Position numbers and translations under genes: made by a program
Shown here: positions 37,149 through 49,100 of the stretch, in pieces
Numbering within the stretch: position 1 is the first letter of the stretch
Layout of the letters: every line of letters begins with the position of its first letter
Origin: Odontesthes bonariensis
Taxonomy: Eukaryota; Chordata; Actinopteri; Atheriniformes; Atherinopsidae
DNA length: 64,000 nt
Direction of reading: 5' to 3'
Assembly: GCF_027942865.1 (NCBI RefSeq)
Contig: NC_134510.1
Location: 21,445,209-21,509,208 of the forward strand
Notes under the pieces: generated by a model
Database searches by the model: none
What the model saw: only the letters and a program-made list of their open reading frames with translations
Told to the model about the DNA's origin: nothing

Positions 37149-40100
37149 GTAAGAGACCCACCAATTTATTTTTTTTTTCTTCTTCACATGTTCATGTAGC
37201 GCTCTGGCGCCTGATTAACATTAACATTTGTAATAGAGACTAAAGGAATCTACTTGTGTGTCTACTCCCTGTCTACTTGTGTGTCTCATTTAGAAACACG
37301 CTAAAGGCCAGGAGCTCCTTACAAAGGTGTGCGACCACGCTAACCTCCTGGAGAAGGATTACTTTGGCCTCGCGATCTGGGAAACACCAACCAGCAAGGT
37401 GGGTCGGCTTCTCTCGTTGTGTCATTTGAGTTGCTCTTTAAGAATAGAACCAGATGAAATGGATATCTGAGTGTTTGTTCTTCTTCCCCCCCCCCCCCCC
37501 CCCGCATTTTCTGCAGATATGGCTGGAACCCACCAAAGAGATCCGTAAGCAGGTTTCAGGCGCTGTATATGAGTTTACATTCAGCGTGAAGTTCTACCCT
37601 CCTGATCCGGTGCAGCTTACTGAAGACCTCACCAGGTAAGTGTTGAAGGAACAATCAGTTGTTGCTTTTATCAAAGGTTTCTTACTAGAAGCTAGAAGCA
37701 ACTCCCTGGTGAGAATGGGAATACAGTTTTTACATCTTCATAACTTTGCTCTAGGTACTTCCTGTGTCTCCAGCTGAGAAAGGACATCATGCGTGGGATT
37801 CTTCCCTGTTCCTTTGTCACACTGTCCCTGCTGGGCTCCTACGCGGCCCAGTCCGAGCTGGGGGAATACGACCCAGAGGTTCACGGGGCAGAATATCTCA
37901 AAGAGCTGAGTCTGGCTCCCGGACAGAGCAAAGAGCTGGAGGAAAAAGTGATGGAGCTGCACCGCACTTACAGGTGATTAAAGGGCCTGGCTGTTTATTG
38001 GATCGAATAGAGATGGTAGTTCATAAACAAAGACCCCTTTCTTTTATTTCAAAACTGCCTAACAATAATGTAACCTGAAAGTGATCAGAAGAGTGAAGCG
38101 CGTCTTTGAAAAGAGCCGAATCGTTTCTGTGTGCAGGTCCATGAGTCCAGCCCAGGCAGACATGCTGTTTCTGGAAAATGCCAAGAAACTTGCCATGTAC
38201 GGAGTTGACCTGCACCAAGCCAAGGTGGATATTCTTTCCATATCTCATTTTTATCAGCAGTTGTTTTACAGGTTAAGTTGAGGCTTTTATTTAAAAAAAC
38301 AAAATCCTAAAAGTCGTGCTATGTTCTGACTTCCTTCCATTTTTAAAATGCTTGCCACTGCTTCACAACAGCAGCTTTGTATTCCAACGTTAGCAAATTT
38401 AATTGCAAAATTGATGTCATCCCCCTTTCATAAAAAATGGAGATTAATAACATTTCAAACCCCTTGACCTCAAAGTCCAGGGTCTGATTATGTGAGGAAG
38501 TCTGCCCCCCAGTGACTGTTTGCTGTAAGTGCAGGGAGAAAGCGATAGTCCGACTTTCTTTCTTTTTCTGCCTGCAGGATCTCGATGGTGTTGACATTAC
38601 ACTGGGGGTTTGCTCCAGTGGTCTAATGGTTTACAAGGACAAACTGAGGATCAACCGTTTTCCTTGGCCCAAAGTGCTCAAGATCTCTTACAAACGGAGC
38701 AGCTTTTTCATCAAAATCAGGCCATCGGAGGTGAATGTCAATTGTTCATTTAGTTGTTGAATTGTTCCCAATCACTTTACAGTAGTTTGGGTTTGAAGCT
38801 CTCACCGTATTTCTAATGAAGTAATAATTCAAATTGATATGAACAAAAACCTATTAAGACAAAGTAAAACTCTACTTTTTTTTATGCGATAGTTCAAATT
38901 TTTGGGGGCTGTGGGGAGTGATATTATTATTATTATTTTTTTTTTTTTTTTTTTTTGCTGTGTTGCAGAACAATGTCCTTAACACGAAGTCATAAAATCC
39001 AAACCAACTTTGATTTGTTTCTTCCCATTTAGCAAGAACAGTATGAGAGCACCATCGGCTTCAAACTGCCCAACTACAAGGCCTCGAAGAAGCTGTGGAA
39101 AGTTTGTGTTGAACATCATACCTTCTTCAGGTGAATACAAGTTGTCCTACGTTCTTTCTGAACAATAAGCTACACACACATGGTCCCAACCTTAAATTGA
39201 AACCTTCGTGTTTTCGTTTGCTTGATAAAATGCAGGTCAGAGGTGTTGTTTACCTTGTTTTGCGAAGGGGTTATATTGGGCCAACGCATGGCTGCTTATG
39301 TTGCATCCCTGGCTTTCATGAGATTAAATGGTTAGATTGATTCATTGATAGTTTGGTTAAAGTTCCATTTTTGTATCTCTCGCTCAGGGTTTCAACAGTG
39401 GAGCCGACTTCATCGCGCCGCTTCCTGCTCTTGGGCTCTAAGTTCCGGTACAGCGGTCGCACTCAGGCGCAGACCCGCCAGGCGAGCTCCATGATCGACC
39501 GCCCAGCCCCACGCTTCACGCGCTCGGCGAGCAAGAGGCTTTCTCGTAACTTTGACGGAGGTACGTGCAAGCGTCGGTTTTTCTCGCACTAAACCCCACG
39601 TTCGATATCCCGCTCTCTGACTTGTTTTGCTCTTGCAGCTGGAGAGGAGACTCTCCAGCTTCTGCAGCAGCTCTCCGCTTCAGCCAGGTCTGAGATTGAT
39701 GATTGGTCGTTAATGATGGCACATGACCAACCTCGGCCTCCTCGTGAATCCCCAGGTACCGGTGTGGAAGGACACGCAGTGCCTTTGGGCATGTTGCTAA
39801 CTCCTCGGTTGTAGCTTTCGGTCTTATTGCATTATTAAACATTCTTATCCATTTTCCATTCATCTGCTTTCATTTCCCTTAAATATGTGGAAATGTGTCT
39901 TTGAGCATAGTCGACATCTGTCAACAGTCGTGACATCACAGTCATGGCTTAGTTCTTCCCCTCGCATGACTCAAGTAGTTTTTGTTATTGCGAACTCCAA
40001 AATGATCAAGATGAACAAGCTTCCTCTCACGCTTAACTATTCTTGGGCGTTGCCCGTCTTGAGGTTGCTGTTCCTCGTCATTTTTTAGGAGTTGTGCTAA

Positions 40101-43100
40101 AAGTGTGGAGCGCATTCATTTTAATTTGCTTGTAACTTACGCCGTGCTTAACCTCTTAACCTACTGACTCGCTCGTCACTGCTGCGACATGGTGATGGTC
40201 ATTGCAACAGGAACAAAATGCCAATTTTCCCCTTGTCGACCGCTCTTGTTCTGGAGTATAAGCATCATGCTTCATCTGTTTGCACTAACCTCATCTCACA
40301 GGACTCGCAGTGGTCCAGTGCAAACGCTTGGCATCTAACTGGATTACACATACGCTTGAAGCGCTGTGAAGCATTCGCAGTGGTCGTCATCTGTCTGGCA
40401 GAATCATTTCATAACTGCCATCACCTCGCCATCTCTTCACAGCTGGAGGGGAGCCAGAGCAGACTTCCACTCAGTTCTGGCAGGAGGAGCAGTCCCTTCA
40501 AACCTGGCAGGGCTCTGAGACTGTGAGCAGCGGCTCTCAAATCGTTGCCCGGACAGTCGGTCAGCCATGGCAGCCAAAGGAAGACCAGTGGTCTGCCATG
40601 CTGTACCGGGATCCTCCTCTGCCTCTGGTCCCTCCTTTTGACTTTGTGAAGCAGCCAGGTATCTGCACTGGCAACGCCTACAGACGCTTTCCCACATTTC
40701 AGTTGATCTCCATTCATGTGGGATGAGTTTAGCAGTTTGCCACTTTAAGCTGGAGAGTTGAATTTCATATTTCTGTATTTGATTTTCCAGTGGCTTCCGT
40801 ACACTATCCACCACTAAGAAACCAAACACAACTTTTTTTTTTTGTTTGTTTTCCTCTGTTTGAGCTTTGTGGGGTGTTGTTTCTTCTGGTGCAAAGATGT
40901 TACAGTTTGTTTCTCTGATGTCGTCAGCCAAAATCAGCTTGGCAACAATGACCTCTACGGACCAGCTCTTGAAACCAGCACTGCCACAGCAAGATGATTG
41001 GTTCCTGTACTTTGACCGAGGCTTCAGCGCATCTTCCCCCGAGCGTGTTGAAAAGCCTCCATGTGAGTTTCTTTGTGTGAAAATATGACCCACAAACTTT
41101 TCTTTTTCAGCCAATAAGGTCAGCACCAGCCTAAGACACGAATCACATCGTTGTATATTTCATGGCGTGGTACATAACTTTTATTTTTAATTCCTCTCAG
41201 TCTCTCCCCGTGTCCAGTTCAAACTCCAGTTTGAGGAGGAGGAGGAGGGTATGCAAGTGACTAAACTGGAACGGACCTCCACGAAAACGATTGAGAGACT
41301 GCAGGAATCGTTGATCTTGGTAGACAAGTTGAGCGAGAGGGAAATTTTGGAAGCGAGGCTGATGGAAGTGAGGGAATTGGAGGAAAGGCTGCACAAAGCA
41401 GATGAAATTGCAGACAGCCTGCAGAAGGCAATAGAGGAGGAGTTGGGGAAGGAGGAGGTGGACAGGTTAAGAGCAGAAGAGGGGGAATGGGAGCTGGAGC
41501 AACAAGTCAGAGGTATGGTAGAGGTGGTGGTGAGAGAATCCGTCAGGAGGATAGAGGGAACGGAGGATGACGAGGATGAATTGGAGGAAGAAATAAAGAG
41601 GGTGTTTTTAAAAGGCTTGCTGCCTGAAGAGGAAGAGGGTGAGAAGGAGGCGGCACAAGGGAATCTGTTGGATGACAGTTTGAGAGAGAAGTTACGGCAG
41701 ATAGAAAAGGAATGGCAAGAGGAGGTGGAGGAGAAGTTTGCCTTGCCAGACTCTGCTGGCACCACTTATGAAGTAGCCTATCAAAGGGTGGAGCGCACAG
41801 CCACAAAGAGGGTGACTATTGTAGAGGAGACAAAAGAGTCTGGTGGGATGTTAGAGAAACAAGAGTTTATGGAGCAGAGGACGAGGAAAGGGGTTACAGA
41901 GAGGCGTCAGACTGAGGATCAAGCTCGGATGGAAGATGAGGATGACTGGTTTGAACTTTTCGACCTGCCTCCATACAAACCAGTTTACAAAGCACCAGGT
42001 AGAATTGCAGAGAATGCCTTTATTGTACAGTATGTTATTGTGCAAACAGCCGTGGACGCGCTAACATCTCTAATATTCTAACAGTGAAGATATAGAGATA
42101 TTGTGGCAACGATTAACTCATTAACCAACTAGTTCTTCTCTTTAAATGATACTTCTGCTAGCTGCTACAGTAAGGTGAATAACATACTCCACTGCGGATT
42201 TGCAGTTGTAGTAGTAGTAAGTCTTAGAACAGCTTCTCGTGCTCTGCTTATGTTACAGCAAGCTTTTTGAAACTACTGTGCATTTGCTGCTGTGGTCAAA
42301 TACTTTGTGTCTTTACCCTCCTGACCAGTCCCTGCCGCGGAACTTAGAAGGATCGAAGGGAGCGAGCATTTCAGCTCGAAGGCCGCGACTGTGGCACTTG
42401 TGGAGAAAACAGACGTTATAGTGGAGGAGAGGCAAGTAAGAGAAGAGGGAGGGTGGCGCGCGCCGGAGATCCCGCCCAAACCGGCAGTCATAGAAAGGGT
42501 CGATGACTGGTTTGTGTTGTTGCATTTTCCTCCCAGAGAAACATCTTATGCGCCACCAGGTACCGCGGAAACACCCCGTGCTGTTTGTCTCTTGTGCTTT
42601 ATATCGCGCTCGCCCGCTTATGAAGGAGGGCAGATCAATGCTTGCGATAAAATACTGTCTCCATGCTTTGCTCATCAGTTACGTTGAAGGAAAAAACCCC
42701 GACGGACGGCGAGGTTTTTGTCACCGTTGTCGGAGCGGCAGAAGAGGAAAAAGTAGTAGTTGAACAGAAGCAGGCGATAGAAGAGACACCAATATCTGTA
42801 GGAGAGATCCCACAGCAGTCAGTGACAGACAGAGATGATGACTGGTTTGTGTTGCTGGATGTTCCTCCCAAAGAAACGACATATGTTCCACCAGGTACCG
42901 CGGAACCCCCCCCTGCTTGTGCTTTATATCGCGCTCGCCCACTTATGAAGGAGGGCAGATCAATGCTTGCGATAAAATACTGTCTCCATGCTCTGCTCAT
43001 CAGTTACGTTGAAGGAAAAAACCCCGACGGACGGCGAGGTTTTTGTCACCTTGGTTGCAGCCGCAGAAGAGGAAAAAGTAGTAGTTGAACAGAGGCAGGC

Positions 43101-46100
43101 GATAGAAGAGGCACCAAGATCTGTAGGAGAGATCCCACAGCAGTCAGTGAGAGACAGAGATGATGACTGGTTTGTGTTGCTGGATGTTCCTCCCAGAGAA
43201 ACGACATATGTTCCACCAGGTATAAGCACAAAATCCCCTCCTCTGTTTCCAGTTTTTATTAGAGCAAGCAAAACTTATCTGTATCTTTTTCTTAAAGTCT
43301 GCTTAAAACCCATATTGATTCAAGTTTTTTTTTTTTTTTAGTTGTTGTTGTTGAAGTGACCCCAGAAGGTGTCTCTCTGACTGACGTAGCAGCTGTTGAG
43401 CAAAGAGAAAAGAGAGCTGAAATTTTAGTAGAGGACCTAGAAGTCAGAGGAACGCCAGTTGAAAAAGAAGACGACTGGTTCATGCTGCTGGATGTGGCTG
43501 TTAGAGAACCATCATATGTGGCCCCAGGTAGTGCAGACGCTCCCTCGTAAACCTTTTCAGATCTTTTTCTAAAAGTTTTATTCTTTTCTGTCCTGCTCGA
43601 GTGTCTCACAGCCCTTTTCATTCTGCTCGTTTATAGTTCCCGTGGCTGAGTATGCTCAGGTTTATGACAGAGAGGTTTCTGCTGTGACTGAAGCCCGGGC
43701 AGTAGAGGCCAGGAGGAAGGTTGTAGTTGAAGAGATTGTGATAGAGAAAGAGGAGAAGAAGCTTCCTGAGCAGAGGACAGTCCTGCCAGAGAGGGAGAGA
43801 GAAGATGACTGGTTTCTGCTGCTGAATGTTGTTTCCAAACAGGCTTCTTATGTGCCTCCAGGTACCCACATCCTTGGAATGTCTGTTTGAATATCAAGAT
43901 GTCAAGGAAGACTATGTTGTGTTTGAAAATGGCCAAAGCTGAAGTGCGCATTTTTGTTTTTTTCAGTTTCTGTGCCGTCACCGACTAAAATCTTTCCAGA
44001 TGTTCGAACCCAAGCGCAGATTGTAGAGCAGGAGTTGTATGTTGAACAGATTAAGCCACAGCCCTGCCAGCTGCTGCCAGAGAGAGATGATGACTGGTTT
44101 GTTCTGTTCGATGCTGTTCGCGAAAAGGCAGTTATAATACCGGCAGGTATACAGTTGATTTTATGTTTGCACCCAACACAAGACATGCACACTTCTCACT
44201 GGATACACAAGTGTCACGCAGCTTCTCTCACGCTCTGTTTGTGCCAGCTGCTCCTGTTGAGGTTATTCGGGATGTGAAGAAGGCATTTGTGGCTGAAGTG
44301 ACAACGACAGAGACTAGAACATACAAGGAGACGATAATTAGCGTGGACAGGACGCGTCTTTCCGAAATTAGGCCGAGCCAAGCTACATCGCTATCAGAGA
44401 GAGAAGGAGAAGACGACTGGTTCGCCCTGTTTGACGTCACTCGAGAAAAACCCGCAGTCGCACCACCAGGTACGCGTAGTCGCCAACGGGCTCGCGCACA
44501 CTGTGCTCAAAGGTTTGCATCCGGTTGATTCATTGTCATGTTTTCTGTGTCAGTTGCTGTGGTTCGGCGTGCTGTCGATGTAGCGCCACCCACTGAACCT
44601 AAACCAAAACTCGCCATGGAAGGGGCGAGGCCACCTGTTGTTTTGGTCAACCAGCTGCAGACAAGAAAAGTGGATGATGACTGGTTTGTGCTGCTAGAAA
44701 AAGTATCAGGTATTCTGCTGTTTTTTTTCGGGGGGGGGGGTTTAATTGTGGTCGTTGCTATGAAACAAGATCAAGCTGCCCTAAACGAGTTTCTTTCATA
44801 TTTCACTTTTCAACCTGAAACTTGGAGCACTAATAAGAAGTAAACAGCTAAACGGTGTGATTGCACGGCGGTTCTGTGGCAGCTTTTCTGTGTTTATGTC
44901 GGAGCTCCTTGAGATACAGAAAAGATGAAAAGGAAGATCTGGAGGATAATGCTGGCAATAAGACTGGGGAATTAAGATTTAGAGAAAGCATTCCTGTACG
45001 TGACCTTCGTCTTAGTTTTGCTTTCTGCGTTTTCTGCGCCAGCTGCCGCGGATGAACGTATCCGTCTCCCCCCTCAAGTGAGCTCAGCTACAGAGTTTGC
45101 AGTCACGCAGCAGAGAGCACAGAAAAGAGTTACTATAGTGGAGCAGACGAGGCAGAAGATCGATGTGGTGCAGCCACGTCCGGCAGTGAGAGAAGTGGAA
45201 GATGATTGGTTTGTACTTCTGGATGTGGCACCTAAGAAATCAGGTATATTCCAAAAGGACTTCAACGTGTTGCACACACAAAGGTTTCTTGTTGAGGTTC
45301 ACGTGACCCTTTGATCTAAATGAGGCAGGGCTCTGTGTCTTTTCCGCAATAATACCTGGTTGTGCATTTGTATTAGCTGCTGCTCCTGAACGCATCCAGT
45401 TCCCAGCAAAGGTCAGAGTTCCGGCTGCTGGGGTCAGGACGAGGATTGATATTGCTGAGACGAGACCACAGTTTGAGCAGCGGATCCTGGCAGAAAGGCG
45501 TCCACTCACTCAAACACGAGACGATGACGATTGGTTTGTTCTGCTAGATGTTGACCGCAAAAAGTCAGGTATTTTTCTCCTGTTTGGGTTTGTTTTTTTG
45601 TTTGTTTTTTGGCAATGAAACTCACATGTGGCTTTTTTCGCTACATAAAAAGCTTACTAACATTTGCAACCTCTGCTCAGGATACACTGACTTCTCTTCT
45701 GAGAAAGCCTCTGTAGACGGCAATCCATGTTCACCCACTCTCAAAGGACCAGTGACATTTGCAGGTTGAAGAAATAATGCTTTCTTAATCCCGACATTTC
45801 ACCGGTTGGACCCCATTCAGCTTGACATCGAGCCTAACATCATTTGCCGTTGTATCCACCGTTGGATTGTAACAAGAACTAAAACCCGCTGCTTCTGTCA
45901 TTCCACTTTAAGGACATCTGCTTTTCGCTTACCTCACGTTCTCGAGTGTGCTTGTTTTCTTTTAAAAAAAGAGAGTATTGGGGAAACAAAATGAGGTACA
46001 GTATACCCCCGCTTCATTGGAATTTATTTAGTCACAGCAAGGCCGGGTACAGTAAGTATAAAACGCTCTCGCTGGTTCGATGTGCGACAGCCTTATTTGA

Positions 46101-49100
46101 TCATGTCCATATAAACCCATCCCCTTCCAAAACTGTATGTGCCAAGCCTATTTGATTTTGATCAATTCCCAATTTTCCCTGCATTTTCTTTTAGTTGTGA
46201 GCACACAGAGGGGCACGCGTCCCGTCAGCGCCCCGGTCTTCTCCCAGGCCGCTCTGGCAGAGGCAGGGATCCCCATGGCGCCCTTCGAGCAGCCGCAGAC
46301 CTCCACTCCCATCAGAACCAGCCGCCAGGAGGAGAGGAGGCTGGAGGTCACCGTAGAAGCTGTGGAGCCTTTGAAAATCGAGGCAGTGACTGAGGTCAAG
46401 GTATTTAGGTTCTCTCATCACTTCCAGCATTATATTGCATGCATGGATGCCATACTTTAGGTTTTGCCAGTAAAAAGTAAACAGACTCTTCATGATGCGT
46501 CCTCATAGTGGCTGCATAGATATTGTGATTGATAGAGATGTAAATAAGTGTTTTGTTGTAAATGCTTCCTAGTATTTCATACATGGCCAGCAGAGATTTC
46601 TCTCTGTGTCTGAGTGTGAACTGTGTCTCTCTTGCTGCTGTAGCCAGCAGTGTGGAGGGGGCAGAGAGAAGTAGACTCTTCACTGATATCCACCATCAAT
46701 GGGGACATTCAGGTTAGTGGCAGACCCCTGTTGTCCCTCAGAGGACGTGTTTTCACTCTGGCCGAGACGCGGCACGTCAGAGCCAGCGAGCAGAGGATGC
46801 TAACACGTGTGCCCTCTCTCCTCCCTTCGGGGTAGCACGAGTCGGAGACAAGCGCGGAGGGCGTGCGAATGCGAAAGGTCAGATTGTCGGCGCCGCACGT
46901 GTTTTCCGTGCCGCCATTTCTCCACCTCCATTCCCGATGATAAAAAGGGCTTCTCATCCTAAAAGACTAATTTCACCCTCTTCCCATGTTGTGCTTCCAT
47001 ACGCCATACAGTATGATGTAGGAGATAGAAATGCAGTGATGGATAGAATATGTAAACGGTGACTAACAGAACACTGAAAATCTGATTTAGCTGTTTTCAA
47101 AGCATTGGTTTCTCCTCACTGCCTGCTGTTGTAATCACTGGAATGCACACATGCATGATGATAGACTAACTGGTGTTTTTTTTTTTTTGTCACTCCATCG
47201 CCACTTCTTTTTCTTATTATAGTCATAGAAATAGCGGGTCCTCTGGGGCCGTTTATTCTTTGCTTTGCTAGTATTGTGCAGTGGTCACTCGGCACCAACC
47301 AGTTTTGCATGTACTCCTCACACCTCCTCTTGTGTATTGTGTTAACACATTAGTGAATGTCATAGTATGCATGTCTTAAGGTGTGGCAGTGTGCTGCCAG
47401 CGTTCGGGGGAAACGGACACAAACCCACACTTTTTTTTGTTCTTTTCATTCTTCACAGAAAAGAGCTAAGAAAATTGAGGGTGACTCAATTTATGTCAGA
47501 CATAGCCTTTTAATGCTGGAGGTTTGTATCCCTTTTTTTTGAGATGTCGGTCTCCAGCTGTATTTTCTTGCTCTTTGGCACGCCAACTGCTGTTTAATCT
47601 CACGCTTGCATGCGGCATGATTCGCACTTTGGGCACCAGCGAGAAATGACAACGCGTGTGGCAAAAATCACTCTTTATCTGCCCGATTCAGGAGACTGCT
47701 GCTGAGCTTGAAAGTAAAGGAACAGGTTATGATCAGGGTTCTTGCTTATTGGCGCACTTCATATCATCCTTTACTGTCCCCTAACGATGAGTCACGCGAT
47801 GCGGTCGATGACCCATGGTGTAAGCTAATCTGGGACACAAAAAAAAACCTTTCTGGTGAATTTTAGTGAATCAGTTCAGTTTTTATCTAGCATGTATTGA
47901 ATCTAGATCATCAGTAATCTCCTGTTCTTGCTTTTGCTCTGTACGTCTCCATCTGTTTTTCAACTTCTCAGCTCATACATTGCACCTTTACAGCAATCAT
48001 GCAAATGAGTCTTTGGCTGTAGAAGTGCAAATCAGGATATTTATACTTCTTTTCTGCGTGTGATGCATAACTTAGATGATGTTTGGTGAAGCACTCATGA
48101 TTAAGTTGCTCTAACGCCACAATAGGTCTTGATTAACAGCTAAACTGCAGTATGTGTCGCCATGTGGCTTTCACCATCTTGCACTTGTCCACAAAGATGA
48201 GACTCTGTGCTTAATGTTGCCGAATCAGCGCTTCTCCTGCTCCCGTCAGTTCATTTGCATTAAATGAACGGGTTTCCATTCCCAGCGAGGCTTCATCTTT
48301 AACGGTCTGAACCATGTCTGCTGTCATCACCTCTCCTGCTGTTTGATTTGCAGCCCGTTCTTTCTCGACACGTCTCACGGCAAACCTAACGCTGTGAAAT
48401 AGATCCTCAACGCTGCGCTGTGTGGTTTATCGCTTCCAGAGCTCCAAATTGTAATCGGTCTTGATGAATCATGGCGGCACTCAGCTGCCAGACTTAATTT
48501 GCAGCCTGAAAAGGAGTTTCTGGTAATCTATCAAGAGACCACAAGCTTTTGTACTTCTATCTCGAAGTACAAACATTGCGATTAATGGTCCCTTGTAATG
48601 TACGTTCCCTTAGAATCACCTGTTAACCCTGCTTCTGCTTATTCATTTAACCAGCAGCCTTAAAACTGCAGTGGAACCACAGGAAAGCAACGCAATCTCA
48701 CTATTTTTTTCTTCTTTTATATTCTCTTCTGTTCCTTATTCTCTCCTTCACCTCCCTCCCTCCTTGTTCTTTTATCCCCTTTTTTTTTTTTTTTTTTTTT
48801 TGCCACCTCCACGCCCGGCTTTCCTCCGTGCAGGAGTTCGAGAAGCCTCAGGAGGACCTGATCAGGCACCACGCCAGCGTCAGCGAGCTGAAAAGGAACT
48901 TCATGGAGGCCGTCCCGGAGCCGAGGCTGAGCGAGTGGGACAAGCGCCTTTCCACACACTCTCCGTTCCGCACCCTGGGCATCAATGGTCAGCCTCTGCC
49001 AAGTGCAGATGGGGTAAGTCGCTCCAGAATGGTCGATTCCTGAACAGACGTGGTAAAATCCCCACAAGTGAACAGAGTGTGCAGAGATTTAGTTTTGTAA

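Noticed and set aside
44861-45042. Additional array exon reading [11 protein letters not shown]
   Set aside because: No DDWF core, no suitable phase-1 donor, and the flanking exons already join in frame.
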